From positions 744,001 through 808,000 of the forward strand of contig JAWZYU010000056.1 in NCBI GenBank assembly GCA_038380435.1: 64,000 nucleotides of DNA. The letters are read 5' to 3'. This DNA is from Ryuthela nishihirai (taxonomy: Eukaryota > Arthropoda > Arachnida > Araneae > Heptathelidae). The notes beneath the pieces were generated by a model. That model did no database searches, was not told where the DNA came from, and saw only the letters and a list, made by a program, of their open reading frames with translations. A program made the translations under genes and the position numbers. Below, one piece after another: positions 35,620 to 46,941 of this stretch (the stretch's first letter is position 1; each line of letters opens with the position of its first letter).

Positions 35620-36052
35620 GCTATTGCCAGGATAAGTCCTTGGAGATGTCTTGACTCCTTCCACATATAACATTTTGTAAATAAGATAGATGATATAAAA
35701 AACGTAAAAAGTCCAAAGAAATCTTAAAAGTCTGAAAATGTTTTTTTTTTTAAAGTTTATTGTCCCTATTATCACTGTAATAAGTTAGTTCCATTAATTT
35801 CGAGTGTTACTTTACAAACTATATTAACAAGGCATGTGAATTGTTACATAAGTTGCAAAATTAGATATAAAAAGGATAAAAATGAAAAAATTTTTTTTGT
35901 GCTTAACAGCCATATTAATGTCTATAATATCAATAGTTACCACTGTGAAACCTACATATTTCTAATTGGGTTTATTATATGGTTTCAAATCATGCTAGTA
36001 GGCTGATGCTTGAAAAATAGTTTAAATGTAAAATATTTTCACCTTTATAGCT

Positions 36053-36440
36053 GGGGCGGGGGTGGCTCAGTCGGTAGCGCGTCAGGCTCGTAATCTGTAG
36101 TTCCCAGGTTCGAGTCCCAGCTGGGTCAGTGTTGAGATTTATTTCCGCAAAATTCCCCGCCCTGCCCACGGTCAGTAGAGGACACCGATGGGCTTGGAAA
36201 GGCCGCCGTCCGTCGGATGGGACGTTTTAGCCGTGGCCCCGTGTGCGGGAGATCCATACCCTGTGCACGTTAAAGAACACGCTGGATGGCCTTGACGGGA
36301 GGCTACCATCTGTCTCCCAACAGCTGTTCCAGTGGGTCCCCTCCTCCAACCTTCTCTGAGCCTTCGGGGTCCATGTGACCTGGCCATTTAGCCCATGGTG
36401 TGCAAAAAAGTGCCGCTCAGAGGTAAAACAACCCAACCCA
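36053..36440 (+). repeat. SINE-A, full length
   Basis: Complete from CTGGGGCGGGGGTGGC to CAACCCAACCCAA. No clear TSD seen. Confidence 0.93.
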
Positions 36441-36558
36441 ACGTAGCGGTCTGCGGCACTCCATTGCTCGAGAGGGATTAAACAGTGCTCACCATTGCAT
36501 TCTTTATAATTGCATGCGAGAATGATCACAACTCAGAACTTCCTATACTGTACCATAG

Positions 36559-36806
36559 CGCAATATTTGCACTAAAATGTTTTTAAAATTAGAACAAAGA
36601 TTAGAGTACGACACAGATGGTTATCTAATGGTTAGATTAGCGACATCTACAGCTGGGGCTGCCAAAACATTTTCACACCTGGGCTACTTTTAATTTAAAT
36701 TTCTTGGGAGGGGGGGGGGCTACTAAATTTTTTTTTACCATGCAATATAAAGCAATAAAACGAGTACCCATAACGCAATATTTGCACTAAAATGTTTTTA
36801 AAATTA
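36559..36806. repeat. 33-bp direct repeat, 215 bp apart
   Basis: CGCAATATTTGCACTAAAAT and the following 13 bases occur identically at 36559-36591 and 36774-36806. Between them is sequence starting near 36655 (GGGGCTGCCAAAACATTTTC) that resembles a hAT-like fragment. Confidence 0.7.
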
Positions 36807-37278
36807 AAGAATACAAATATGTTTTCTTAATAATAACTGTAGAACATTCCACATTTCTCTGGTAGAGAATTATTTAGAATATTTTTGATTAAAAGAATTC
36901 GGTACCTGAATTGTAAATTACTATAATAAAGAGTTAAGCTGGACAATTTTAATTTCCCTTATACTATTGATTTCTTGGACGATGGAGTACACGAAATACT
37001 GTATTTGATTGTGATGAAGTCACTTTTTGAACTTCTGATCCGTCTCCTTTCACATAGATTGCAGACGTAAGCTTTACCTTTATTAAACATTAGCTGAACG
37101 TACCCTGCGCTGCCTGCAGGGGGTCACTTATAATCTGTATATTCTTATTTGCACTGCACTAAAGGTAAATTTGGTAACTATCCCCCTCCTCGACACTTTA
37201 GCACAGATTTTCAACAGGAAGAAATTTGCCCGGTGTTGGCTTGGATAGTTGTTGACGTCAGCGAAATCTCTCATAGCC

Positions 37279-37661
37279 AGGGCGGGGGTGGCTCAGTCGG
37301 TAGCGCGCCAGGCTCATAATCTGTAGTTCCCAGGTTCGAGTCCCAGCTGGGTCAGCGTTCAGATTTATCTCCGCAAAATTCCCCTCCCTGCCCACGGTCA
37401 GTAGGGGACACCGATGGGCTTGGAAAGGCCGCCGCTCGTCGGATGGGACGTTAAGCCGTGGCCCCGTGTGCGGGAGAGCCATACCCTGTGCACGTTAAAG
37501 AACACGCTGGATGGCCTTGACGGGTGGCTACCATCTGTCTCCCAATAGCTGTTCCAGTGGGTCCCCTCCCCCAACCTTCTCTGAGCCTTCGGGGTCCATG
37601 TGACCTGGCCATTTAGCCCATGGTGTGCAAAAAAGTGCCGCTCAGAGGTAAAACAACCCAA
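37279..37661 (+). repeat. SINE-A, full length
   Basis: Complete head, middle domain and tail. No confident TSD. Confidence 0.93.
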
Positions 37662-37780
37662 CCTTTGCAGACTCCAGTCTCTGTGTATTTGCGAGTGAAT
37701 TTTCACGACCTGTTACTCTAAAGTTTGGAATAATTACAGCAATGAAATATTTCTATGGAAAGAACATCAACTTTAAGAAA

Positions 37781-37970
37781 TAATATAAGTATCCCCTCAA
37801 GCAGCTGCTTGCCACAGAGTTCTGACAGAAGCCTGTTAGTTTAATACGCCACAGGAAAGGTGTGTGAGGAAAGTGTGACCTCAGCAGAAAACCTGTGCAT
37901 TACCCTGGGCCCAAACCTAGGTCCATTTGATCAGTAGCCAAGGGTGCTAACCACTCAGCCATGGGATGAC
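37781..37970 (-). repeat. SINE-B, diverged
   Basis: All parts are recognisable (palindrome at the left, reversed head ending CAGCCATGGGATGAC) but with many substitutions. It abuts a second, better-preserved SINE-B in the same orientation. Confidence 0.85.
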
Positions 37971-38180
37971 AATAATAAATAAATAAATAAATACCCCCTC
38001 AAGCAGCTGCTTGCCACAGAGGTCTGACAGGAACCTGTCAGTTTATATGCCACAGTAGGAGATCTGAGAGGATGGCAGGACCTCAGCAGAAAAACATTAC
38101 TACATCCATGCCTTATCCGGGGCTCGAACCCAGGTCCCTTAGATTTGCAGCCAAGCGCGCTAACCACTCGGCCATGGGAC
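37971..38180 (-). repeat. SINE-B, full length, head-to-tail with previous copy
   Basis: Tail AATAAATAAATAAATAAATA, palindrome, and head ending CGGCCATGGGACAAC. The direct contact of two copies suggests insertion into, or tandem with, the older neighbour. Confidence 0.92.
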
Positions 38181-38578
38181 AACTTGAAATATTAATTGAT
38201 TTATACCAGTGCACACATATTTTCCCTTTAAAATCAGTGATCTAAATTGTTTCAATGCATATAAAAGCATTTGGGTGAATTTTACTTTGAGTTAAAAAAA
38301 AACTGTTGGCTAATGTAAAAACTGTCATCAGAGTTTTTTAAATTTTCCTACCACTGACTTTATGAATGAGAAAGTTTCGCACTTAAAGTTTTAAGATTTT
38401 TTTTTATTTAGAAAACCATAGCAGTGCCAAATGATTATTAACAGTATTCTATGTAATCTTATATCATTCAAGCTATTAAAAGTAGTTATTCTGATGGGAG
38501 AAAATTATACTGAAATTAAAGATTAGAAGTTGTTAAATTACCTTAAATAAATAATAGAGTGAAATATTCCTTTTCCAG

Positions 38579-38684
38579 TAAAGTGAAAGGCCTTGGTGAA
38601 TCAGATTCTGATGATGAATCAGCAGCTGCATGGGTGGAAAAAACCCGTAAACTCCAAGAAGAAAAAGAAAAGGCAGAAAAAAGA
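38579..38684 (+). CDS. SART1: SART1 exon 5
   Basis: Acceptor CCTTTTCCAG, donor AGA/GTAAGT. It codes SKVKGLGESDSDDESAAAWV then EKTRKLQEEKEKAEKR. The acidic patch followed by AAAWVEKTRKLQ matches the conserved DDTAAWIE-type segment of SART1. It ends in phase 0. Confidence 0.95.
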
Positions 38685-38847
38685 GTAAGTAGAAAATAGT
38701 CTTAGATTCTCTCCTTAGCATAGCTTTTTAGTTACATTTTACCATGGGACGACAACTATTTGATGCCTCCAGAAACAGGTGAAACCATGTAGGTACCTTG
38801 TTGCTTAATCCAAAGTTTAGTACATTCAAAAGTCAGCCTAATGATTA

Positions 38848-41187
38848 CACTGGGCAACAAATTTTCGTAAAAGTCATGCCTCGGAGATAAAAGTAGCCGT
38901 TTCTTAAAGATTTCAAGGTGCTGAACATGAATATGACAATGAAAATGTAAAATTGACTACAATTTCTGAGAAATTCGCAATAATTTCTTATATAATAGAG
39001 TAATACGTACATATGACATGTATTGGTAAAACTCTGCTTCTACTTCTGATGTCACTTGTACTGCTGCTTAGGATCATCTCTGGTGAGCATCCAACAGTAG
39101 TCAGCCAACATTGAAGTGGACTAGTTTCCCTGGTATTGTTTCTCCATTGTTGCAATGTCCTGGTTAAAACGTTCAATGTGCTCATCACTAACCATGCTGC
39201 AGTTGTCGGGAAAGAAATCTAAGTGGGAATAAAGAAAGTGGATTTTTAAGGACATATTGCAGCCAAGTTTGCGATACAGAGATGACATGTCCTTAACCAG
39301 TTTCTTGTAGTTGCCTGCCCTGACATTCCCGAGGAATTTAGTTGACACCAGATGAAACATGTCCCAAGCCTTTTTCTTGTCATCCTGAAGCAGGTTGTTG
39401 AACATCTATATTCATAGACTCCTTCAAATGACTAAACAGCTCGCAGATCTGAGGACCCACAAAAATTCCCTCTTTAATTTTCGCTTCGCTGAGTCGAGGG
39501 AATTTGTTAGCCAAGTACTTGAAAGCTGATGCAGTCTGGTCGCTTTTACGAAGTTTTTCATCACACAGTTTGATGTGTAGCAGGATTTTGTGTTTTTCTG
39601 CCAGTACTGGGTGTTCCATATTCTTCTCTCCAATCTTCAGAGATTTCCTCTGAGGCCAGTTTCTCTTTACGTACGTCCAAGTCTTTGCTCGGGTGTCCCA
39701 TTCACATAAGAAACAGCAGTACTGCGTATATCCCAGCTGCAGACCCGTTAAGAGAACAGTTACCTTCAAGTCACAACAGAGATGCCAGCCATACTTGCTG
39801 TATTGAAGACAGCTCAACAGCTGTTTTAGGTTGTCATAGGTTTCTTTCATGTAGACAGCATGTCTGACCAGAATGGATGGAAGTCGATTTCCATTATGCA
39901 GCAACACTGCCTTGAGACTCAATTTCGAGGAGTCTGAATAGTCGCCATTCTTGAGGATCATGTTTCATTCCGAGGGCATTCATCAGGCATCTATATCAGA
40001 GCAGAACACAAGGTTATCTTCCTTTCTGAAGTAAGGCACAAACTGCTCATGACGAGTTTGAAAAGAAGTCACTCAGGCATTTTTGTTGAGAAGATTCCAT
40101 TGTTTGTCTTGATCCAAGTAATTCTGCTTTGGCCTTGGACAGCTCCAGATCACAAACAAGATTGTTCATTTCTTCTTCGGTGAGAATGTGTGGCACAGAT
40201 GATGCATCGTGGCAGATGTATGGATCATCATTAGACACCGAAGGCTGCGAAGAACCCGACATTGGTTCGCCTCCCTCCTCATCACATGAATCGATGGAAA
40301 ATTCTTTTGGAGGTTCGGGAACAGGAAGGCCTTTGCCGTGCGGAACTGGTTTGAGAGCAGATTGTATATTCGTGTACGCTATTGTTCATTTCTCTTTCCT
40401 TATGATGCCTCCAGAAACAGGTGAAACCATGCAGAAGTAGCAGTCATTTGTGTGATTGCTTGCTCTCTCCAAACCATAGGAACAACAAACGGAATTGCCA
40501 CTTTTTTCTGCCTTTCAGCCACTTCAGAAGATTTCTTGCACACGTACTACAGCATATGTGTGGGGCTCAGGCCTTGTCCTGGTCCTTAATCTTGCATGCA
40601 AAATAAAGCTCGTACACCACTTTCACTGTTGGAGTGATGGCCCTTTTCTGGCTTGCAAATGTCACTTCCCCGCAAATGTAACAAAATGTATCTGCACTAT
40701 TAACACAGTTATAAGGCATCGCTACTGCTGAATTAGAACTGCAAGGATCACTTGTATTGCACTTATGACTCAGGGGTAAATGGGAGTCGCTTGAAAGATT
40801 TGCGCACCCTATGAGACATCGTTTACAACTGACGGTTGCATCATCTTTTGTCCACGATCATAAAGCCGCGATGTCATGACTCAACTACATTGCATCAGAC
40901 ATTGATGCAATACCTCTGGTGGTTGTGTGTATGGCAGGCTGATGCCATACACACAGCCACCAGAGTTGCAAAATAGTTACCTATATGCCCAATGCAATAT
41001 GTTGCAATCTGGAGTTTAAAATCGGCATTGCAAAATGGTTACCTATATGCTCAATGCAGACTGAGTCGTTTATACATGGCCATCTTTGTCTCTTCTAAAC
41101 AAGAGCCAGTCAACAAATTTTATTGTCATTTTCGTGTTCAGCACCTCGAAATTTTCATTTCAAAGCTTTTTTGTGTGTTACTCAGTG
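38848..41187 (-). mobile_element. TIR element with CACTG termini and broken Cys-rich protein gene
   Basis: Ends CACTGGGCAACA (from 38848) and its reverse CACTGAGTAACA (to 41187) lie between TTA trinucleotides at 38845-38847 and 41188-41190. A subterminal block AGGTGCTGAACA.GAA.ATG is also inverted (38916-38946 and 41117-41147). The - strand holds a decayed gene. CYICGEV is near 40684, a second Cys pair CSTCARNLLKWL near 40530, and CYFCMVSPVSGG near 40435. TEEEMNNLVCDL is near 40190, SLKAVLLHNGN near 39910, CFLCEWD near 39700, SHLDFFPDNC near 39220, and ADYCWMLTRDDP near 39090. Stops and frameshifts separate these. I know this protein as a high-copy arthropod family of unassigned function. CACTG ends and a 3-bp duplication suggest a relative of the CACTA/Chapaev group, as inference. 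Confidence 0.65.
40914..40965. repeat. 23-bp inverted repeat inside the CACTG element
   Basis: CTCTGGTGGTTGTGTGTATG.. at 40914-40936 and its reverse at 40943-40965 differ at one position, with loop GGCTGA. Just after it, GCAAAATAGTTACCTATATG (40967-40986) recurs at about 41031-41050. Confidence 0.85.
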
Positions 41188-41518
41188 TTACTAGTGTAAC
41201 ATTTGAATTCAGGTTTGATTCCCAAGAAATGTGAAAGTTATTTTAAACATTGTCTTTGTATATTGTGGTGAAACAGGGAAAACTAACTAAAAACTGCTAA
41301 AATAGATTTTTGTTGCCTTTAGTGATCATGTTTTATTTTTAATAATAAGGAATAATATGTGCGTTTTTTATTAGTAAAAATTATATGTAGTTATTGCTTT
41401 ACATCATAGCAATAATATACTAAAGTTAATTGTGGAGATTTATGTAAGGCCATACATGATTTGTTTGAAACTTTATAATTTGAGTCAGTGAAACTACAAG
41501 GGTAATTCATAAATCTGA

Positions 41519-41902
41519 GGGGCGGGGGTGGCTCAGTCGGTAGCGCGCCAGGCTCGTAATCTGTAGTTCCCAGGTTCGAGTCCCAGCTGGATCAGCATTG
41601 AGATTTATCTCCGCAAAAATTCCCCGCCCTGCCCACGGTCAGTAGGGGACACCGATGGGCTTGGAAAGGCCGCCGTCCGTCGGATGGGACGTTAAGCCAT
41701 GGCCCCGTGTGCGGGAGAGCCATACCCTGTGAACGTTAAAGAACACGCTGGATGGCCTTGACGGGAAGCTACCATCTGTCTCTCAACAGCTGTTCCAGTG
41801 AGTCCCCTCCCCCAACCTTCTCTGAGCCTTCGGGGTCCATGTGACCTGGCCATTTCGCCCATGGTGTGCAAAAAAGTGCCGCTCAGAAGTAAAACAACCA
41901 AC
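41519..41902 (+). repeat. SINE-A, full length
   Basis: Complete. The tail reads AACAACCAACCC. At best a weak CATAAA duplication flanks it. Confidence 0.92.
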
Positions 41903-42666
41903 CCATAAAAATGTTTAATCATCTACTTGATAAGTGACTATTGCAATAAATAATAAACCTTACTCAGTGAAATATAACGATCAATTTCAATAGTTCTTAA
42001 CCATCTGTCTGTAAGTTGTTTGATTTCTCTTCGATCCATGATTTCAGAATTTCCTTATTAACTTCGTGGTTTTGCAATTTCCATGTTGCATAATTCGTTT
42101 ATTGAATCCTTTATTGAGGAATTCTTTATACTGTCATTTGCCATATTCAGGTGCCGTTGTATCAGAAACTGAAACATGAAATTAAACAGATCATAATTTA
42201 ATGTTGCAGAAAAGAAAACGGTCTTTTGAGAGATGGAAGTGGACTTAGATACAACAAAATTCATCAGAGTAAAAAAAAATAGAGAGGCTACCAGATGACA
42301 ACACTAGATTATATTTAAAATGGTATTGAAACTCCTCTCATAAAAGCCTATTCCTACCATTTGCCTCGTATTGAAACTGTTCAAAAAAATTTCAACACAC
42401 TATATCATACCAGGGCATACATGCATGACAGATTTATGCAAGTTGTCATTCGAGTCCTAGCATCAGGTAATGTTATTAATAATTGATCAGTGTTCTCGAT
42501 ACATAAGGAATGAATGAGAATAACATCCAGTAAGAGGCAAAATAAGCCAGTGACATAGTACTAAATTTAAATACCATGTTACCATTTTTGGCAGAGCAAT
42601 ACAATGGATGACAAATGTCAGTTTGAAATTACTGGGATTATCAACTCTCCCCCTTCCAGAGTTTCC
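41903..42666. other. Intron 5 stretch; nothing recognised
   Basis: AT-rich. One 68-codon frame on the - strand (42264-42058) has no recognisable motif and no partner exon, so no gene is called. Confidence 0.35.
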
Positions 42667-42672
42667 TGGGAT

Positions 42673-42880
42673 AAAAAATAAATAAATACCCACTCAAGCA
42701 GCTGCTTGCCACAGAGGTCTGACAGGAGCCTGTCAGTTAATATGCCAAAATAGAAGATCTAAAGAGGATGGCAGGACCTCAGCAGAAAAACAACACATAC
42801 AACCATGCCTTATCCGAGGCTCGAACCCAGGTCCTTTAGATCAGTAGCCAAGTGCGCTAACCACTCGGCCATGGGATGGA
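42673..42880 (-). repeat. SINE-B, full length
   Basis: Tail AAAAAATAAATAAATACC, palindrome, and head ending CTCGGCCATGGGATGG. A TGGGAT at both edges may be the TSD but overlaps the SINE's own head. Confidence 0.92.
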
Positions 42881-43206
42881 CTCCACTGGCTTAATAACCA
42901 TAAATTTAGATGCCTGAGGTCTACAAATGCAGACAGAGCCACCTTTTTTGAGTTCAAGAATAACTAAAATGTACTCCTAATGTAAAACAGTTGTGATTTT
43001 TAATTTTGTTTTCCCAATCTCCTATTTTTTCAAATTTTATAATGAAAAGTTTATTGAAAAAAAAAAAAATCAATATTCAGTGTAATAATTTCGTGAAAAA
43101 ATAAATTGTATCGTGTAAATGTATGTATAATGGGTTATTCATATATCATTACAAACACTTTTCAACATACATTAAGCTTAAATAACTATATTTTTTATTC
43201 TGTTAG

Positions 43207-43284
43207 GCAAAACTTTTAGAAGAAATGGATGCTGAATTTGGTGTTGGTGCTTTGATAGAGGAAGAATTTGTGAAGAAAAAAAGC
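43207..43284 (+). CDS. SART1: SART1 exon 6
   Basis: Acceptor TTCTGTTAG, donor AGC/GTAAGT; 26 codons in phase 0. It codes AKLLEEMDAEFGVGALIEEE then FVKKKS. AKLLEEMDxEFGV is a hallmark of SART1 proteins. Confidence 0.96.
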
Positions 43285-43384
43285 GTAAGTTCAGTATTTT
43301 TCTTAGTACTAGACAAAAAGTGTAGAAATTACATCCAATTTATATAAGTTTACTTGTATAAATTGGGGTGAATTAGAAAGACAA

Positions 43385-43812
43385 CAGTCCATCAGATTGA
43401 ATATTAAACTATGATTCTGTGTACAGGAGAGCCATATAAAAATAAAAATATAAATACCCCCTCAAGCAGCTGCTTGCCACAGAGGTCTGACAGGAGCCTG
43501 TCAGTTTATATGCCACAGTAGGAGATCTGAGAGGATGGCAGGACCTCAGCAGAAAAACGACACTCACATCCATGCCTAATCCGGGGCTCAAACCCAGGTC
43601 CCTTAGATCAGTAGCCAAGCGTGCTAACCACTCGGCCACGGGACGGATATACTGTGCATATAAAAGATTGCACTGGATGAACTTGATAGAAGACTTCCAT
43701 CTACCAACAGTTGTCCAGTGGTTCTCCCCTTGCCCAACTTTGAGTCCACAAAGTCCTCGTGACTTGGTCATTTAGATTATCGTGTGCAAAAAAAGTGCTC
43801 ATAGGTAAAAAA
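43385..43812 (+). repeat. SINE-A, old diverged copy split by SINE-B
   Basis: Fragments CATCAGATTGAATATTAAAC (43390) and TGCATATAAAAGATTGCACT (43655) continue to GTGCAAAAAAAGTGCTCATA near 43785. High divergence places it in the older SINE-A layer. Confidence 0.78.
43438..43646 (-). repeat. SINE-B inside the old SINE-A
   Basis: Tail AAAAATAAAAATATAAATAC, palindrome, and head ending CTCGGCCACGGGACGG. The SINE-A text resumes directly after it. Confidence 0.92.
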
Positions 43813-43851
43813 ACTAAAAATAAAGGAAAGAAGAAATCTTTGAGGTAATGA

Positions 43852-44234
43852 GTTGGGTTGTTTTACCTTTGAGCGGCACTCTTTTGCACACCATGGGCTA
43901 AATGGCCAGGTCACATGGACCCCGAAGGCTCAGAGAAGGTTGGGGGAGGGGACCCACTGGAACAGCTGTTGGGAGACAGATGGTAGCCTCCCGTCAAGGC
44001 CATCCAGCGTGTTCTTTAACGTGCACAGGGTATGGCTCTCCCGCACACGGGGCCAAGGCTTAACGTCCCATCCGACGGACGGCGCCTTTCCAAGCCCATC
44101 GGTGTCCCCTACTGACCGTGGGCAGGGAGGGGAATTTTTGCGGAGATAAATCTTAATGCTGACCCAGCTGGGACTCGAACCTGGGAACTACAGATTACGA
44201 GCCTGGTGCGCTACCGACTGAGCCACCCCCGCCC
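43852..44234 (-). repeat. SINE-A, full length
   Basis: TSD CTTTGAGGTAATGA at 43838-43851, with one mismatch at 44235-44248 (CTTTGAGGTAGTGA). Confidence 0.95.
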
Positions 44235-44379
44235 CTTTGAGGTAGTGACAAATGTCATTGTATTTATATGGTATATCATTATAGCAAGCATAGCTAAAGT
44301 TAAAAATACACTAAGACTCAAGTTTTTAGGTACACCACCCCACTTCACATAAATGGTTTATTCCATAATGTAATGCATC

Positions 44380-44592
44380 CTAGCCATCCCGTGGCCGAGT
44401 GGTTAGCACGCTTGGCTAGTGATCTAAGGGACCTGGGTTCGAGCCCCGGATTAGGCATGGATGTGTGTGTTGTTTTTCTGCTGAGGTCCTGCCATCCTCT
44501 GAGATCTCCTACTGTGGCATATAAACTGACAGGCTCCTGTCAGACCTCTGTGACAAGCAGCTGCTTGAGGGGGTATTTTATTTTTTTTTATT
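44380..44592 (+). repeat. SINE-B, full length
   Basis: TSD TAATGCATC at 44371-44379 and 44593-44601. Confidence 0.94.
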
Positions 44593-44639
44593 TAATGCAT
44601 CATGTGACCATGGTTTGTAATATAAATCAGGCAGACCAG

Positions 44640-45480
44640 CTCTTTGACCTTCAGCTTCAGTTGGATTGAGCATCAGAATGGCCAAAAGTGACCGAAAAAC
44701 TTTGAATATGGAATGATAGTTTGTACTGGTTTTTTCATGTCTCCTCATGGCCTCCTGGACCTCCTGGGCCTCAAGCCCTCCTGGGCTTTTCACACACAAC
44801 CATCTCAAGGGTTTACTGAGAATGGTTCAAAAAGCAAAAAACTACCAACGATTGGCAATCCTGTGTACAAAAACAGCTTGCGGAGGGGTCAAAGGCGACT
44901 GGCCAGAATCATGCAAGTAAAGGTGGCAAATCATAACAGAATTTAACACTGGTGCACAGAAGGTCATCTTGGAATGCACCACATGTTGGGCCTTGTCGCA
45001 AATGGGTTACAACAACTGCCAACTACGTCAAGTGCTGATGTTATCAGTGAAGAACATGAAAGTTTGTCACCAGTGGGTGTAGGAGCATCAATACTTGACT
45101 GAGGACTGGAAAAAGTAGCCTGGTTGGATGAATTAAGTTCCATTTGCATCATGCTGATGGAAGGATCAGAATTTGGCTCAACTAACATCTTATCTGCCAT
45201 TTTATATGGTGTCACCAGTACAGGCCAGTGGGATGGTGTAGGGAATGTTTTACTGGCACACATTAATCCCCCTGATACCCATCGAAGGACATATGAACAC
45301 TACGGCATACTTAGAACTTTGTCATCGTCAGGGCAGCATCGTCAGTTCTTAGTTGGAACTTTGTGCTGCTGTGTGCAGTCGAAAGAGCTTGGCTTTTACT
45401 ATCATGTAAATAACATGTTAGTGCTTACCTATATACATGTATTAATAAATGTAACAGGCAAAAAAGCATAATGGTTTCTT
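44640..45480 (+). pseudogene. Tc1-like transposase relic
   Basis: Pieces in shifting frames give LAQMGYNN-like sequence near 44990, HQYLTEDWKK near 45090, the aspartate-bearing region (W.DE..F.LHHADG) near 45120-45170, and VQASGMV*GMFYWHTLIPL near 45215-45280. The order matches a Tc1-type transposase from its middle towards the C-terminus. No inverted termini identified; heavily decayed. Confidence 0.6.
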
Positions 45481-45539
45481 ATAAGTTAATGATGCTGTGG
45501 AAACGTTTGATTTTTACTTCCTTTTCTACATGTAGCTCA

Positions 45540-45600
45540 ATATATAAACTTCAAAATTTTATTGCTCAACTACAGAGAACTTTGTTATTGTAATTACATT
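45540..45600. repeat. Fragment of the Penelope-like element's terminal repeat
   Basis: AACTTCAAAATTTTATTGCTCA then ACAGAGAA matches 55213-55252 closely, so it is a short end fragment of that family. Confidence 0.55.
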
Positions 45601-45716
45601 CTGAGTAAGTTCTTTTTAAAAAAAAAAACATTTAAAACAGAGAAGTATCCTAGAAGCTGTTCCTAGCTTTTGCAGGCCTTCTCATTCAAGGACATGCCCT
45701 ACTAAGGTTGAAGTCA

Positions 45717-46427
45717 CTACCAACCAGTGGCGGCTTGTAGCTAAAATTAGTGGGGGTGCTGCTCCAGAAAAATTTTAACCTTTGTTTTAAAATTGTGTAA
45801 AAGGAAACAAACATGTATAAAAAGAAAATTTATTCAGAAACTTGATAAAATCGTAAAAGAACAAAATCAAACATTTTTTACTTACTTTAACCTAAATTGT
45901 TACAGTTCAAGCTTAATCTATTCATTTAAAAATGAAATCCATTCGTCTTGTTTTAATTTGCATGGAAAAAAAATGAATCAAATAGAATAGCTGGAAGCAG
46001 GATAATAATCTAATTCTACACTTTATCACATTCAAGAGTATGGTACACGGTTTTTAAGCACAACACACGCGGAGTAAAAAAAAAACTACCTTCAACCAGC
46101 ACGTAAGGGTCGGTACTGCGGGAACGACAGTGCTCTCTCTCCCTTGCAGCGTCGTGTGTAGCTTCCTATGTGCGCATGCGCACAACAGTCAAACACCTCG
46201 CCGCTAGTACTGTGAAGCACACAGTTCTGTACAAAGATTTTTGTATCTTTTTCATAAACTGGGGGATGGCTACTGACATTAAGCTTAAGGATTATATGTT
46301 GTACAAGTATTAAGAAAGAATTAAAAAAAAAAGACTCATTATATTAAATGTTATCGATAATATCAAGTTGAAATTGGGGGTGCTGCAGTTCCACAGTGCC
46401 TATACGCGAGCCGCCACTGCTACCGAC
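45717..46427. mobile_element. hAT-like non-autonomous DNA transposon
   Basis: The left end CAGTGGCGGCTTGTAGC (45725) is inverted at the right end, which ends at 46419 (CAGTGGCGGCTCGCG on the - strand). Subterminal GGGGGTGCTGC occurs at both ends. The 8-bp target duplication is CTACCAAC at 45717-45724 and CTACCGAC at 46420-46427. CAGTGGCGGCTCG termini with 8-bp TSD are characteristic of a widespread hAT family. The 695 bp contain no transposase. Confidence 0.9.
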
Positions 46428-46930
46428 CACTGCCTCAGTTATAGCTAACACAACACACAAAGTTTGCCATGCTGGAACTGTTGCTATCTCTCTAGCCACT
46501 ACACCAGCTAAGGCATGAATCTAATTGTGCTTAGTACTTAAGTTCATTCTAAAGTAATTTCTCATAATATCAGTTTCTAATATCATATTCTTTTACTACA
46601 TAAATTGGTAATTGTAATATGTATATAAAAGTTAAAAAGGACTTTAGCATTGTATATAATAGGATTATTGATAAATTTTATTCTGATTTTATACCAGCCT
46701 TGCTTTTTGGGATAATCCTAATTTCATATTTGTTACTTATTGAATTCAATAAATTAAAGTTTAATATTTCTTATTATATAATATTCTAAAATCTTAGAGA
46801 TAAATGTTATATTTAATCTTATATTTAGTTTCCATTGTAACTGCATTGGAATTTTCTCTACAAACTCCTTAATTTTTTTCCATATCTGGACATGAATGCT
46901 TCCATTTATATCATAACTATTCAATATATT
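46428..46930. other. Intron 6 stretch; tRNA-like remnant, otherwise nothing
   Basis: On the - strand 46520-46440 begins AGCTGGTGTAGTGGCTAGAG, an A-box-like start, and together with 45650-45716 may be an old tRNA-headed SINE split by the hAT-like element. The rest is AT-rich. Confidence 0.35.
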
Positions 46931-46941
46931 CCTTTCTCTTC

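Noticed and set aside
42058..42264. Small - strand coding exon
   Set aside because: Sixty-eight codons without motif, splice partners or similarity to anything else in the window.
43409..43771. Frames with VVFLLRSCHPLRSPTVAYKL repeated at several places
   Set aside because: These are translations of SINE-B, open by chance over the SINE body.
43853..44149. Recurrent 60-140 codon frames beginning MGCFTSERHFFAHHG and MALPHTGPRLNVPSD across the window
   Set aside because: They all fall inside SINE-A copies, mostly antisense to the tRNA head, and recur because the SINE is repeated. Frame breaks differ from copy to copy and there is no conserved start context, so they are not genes.
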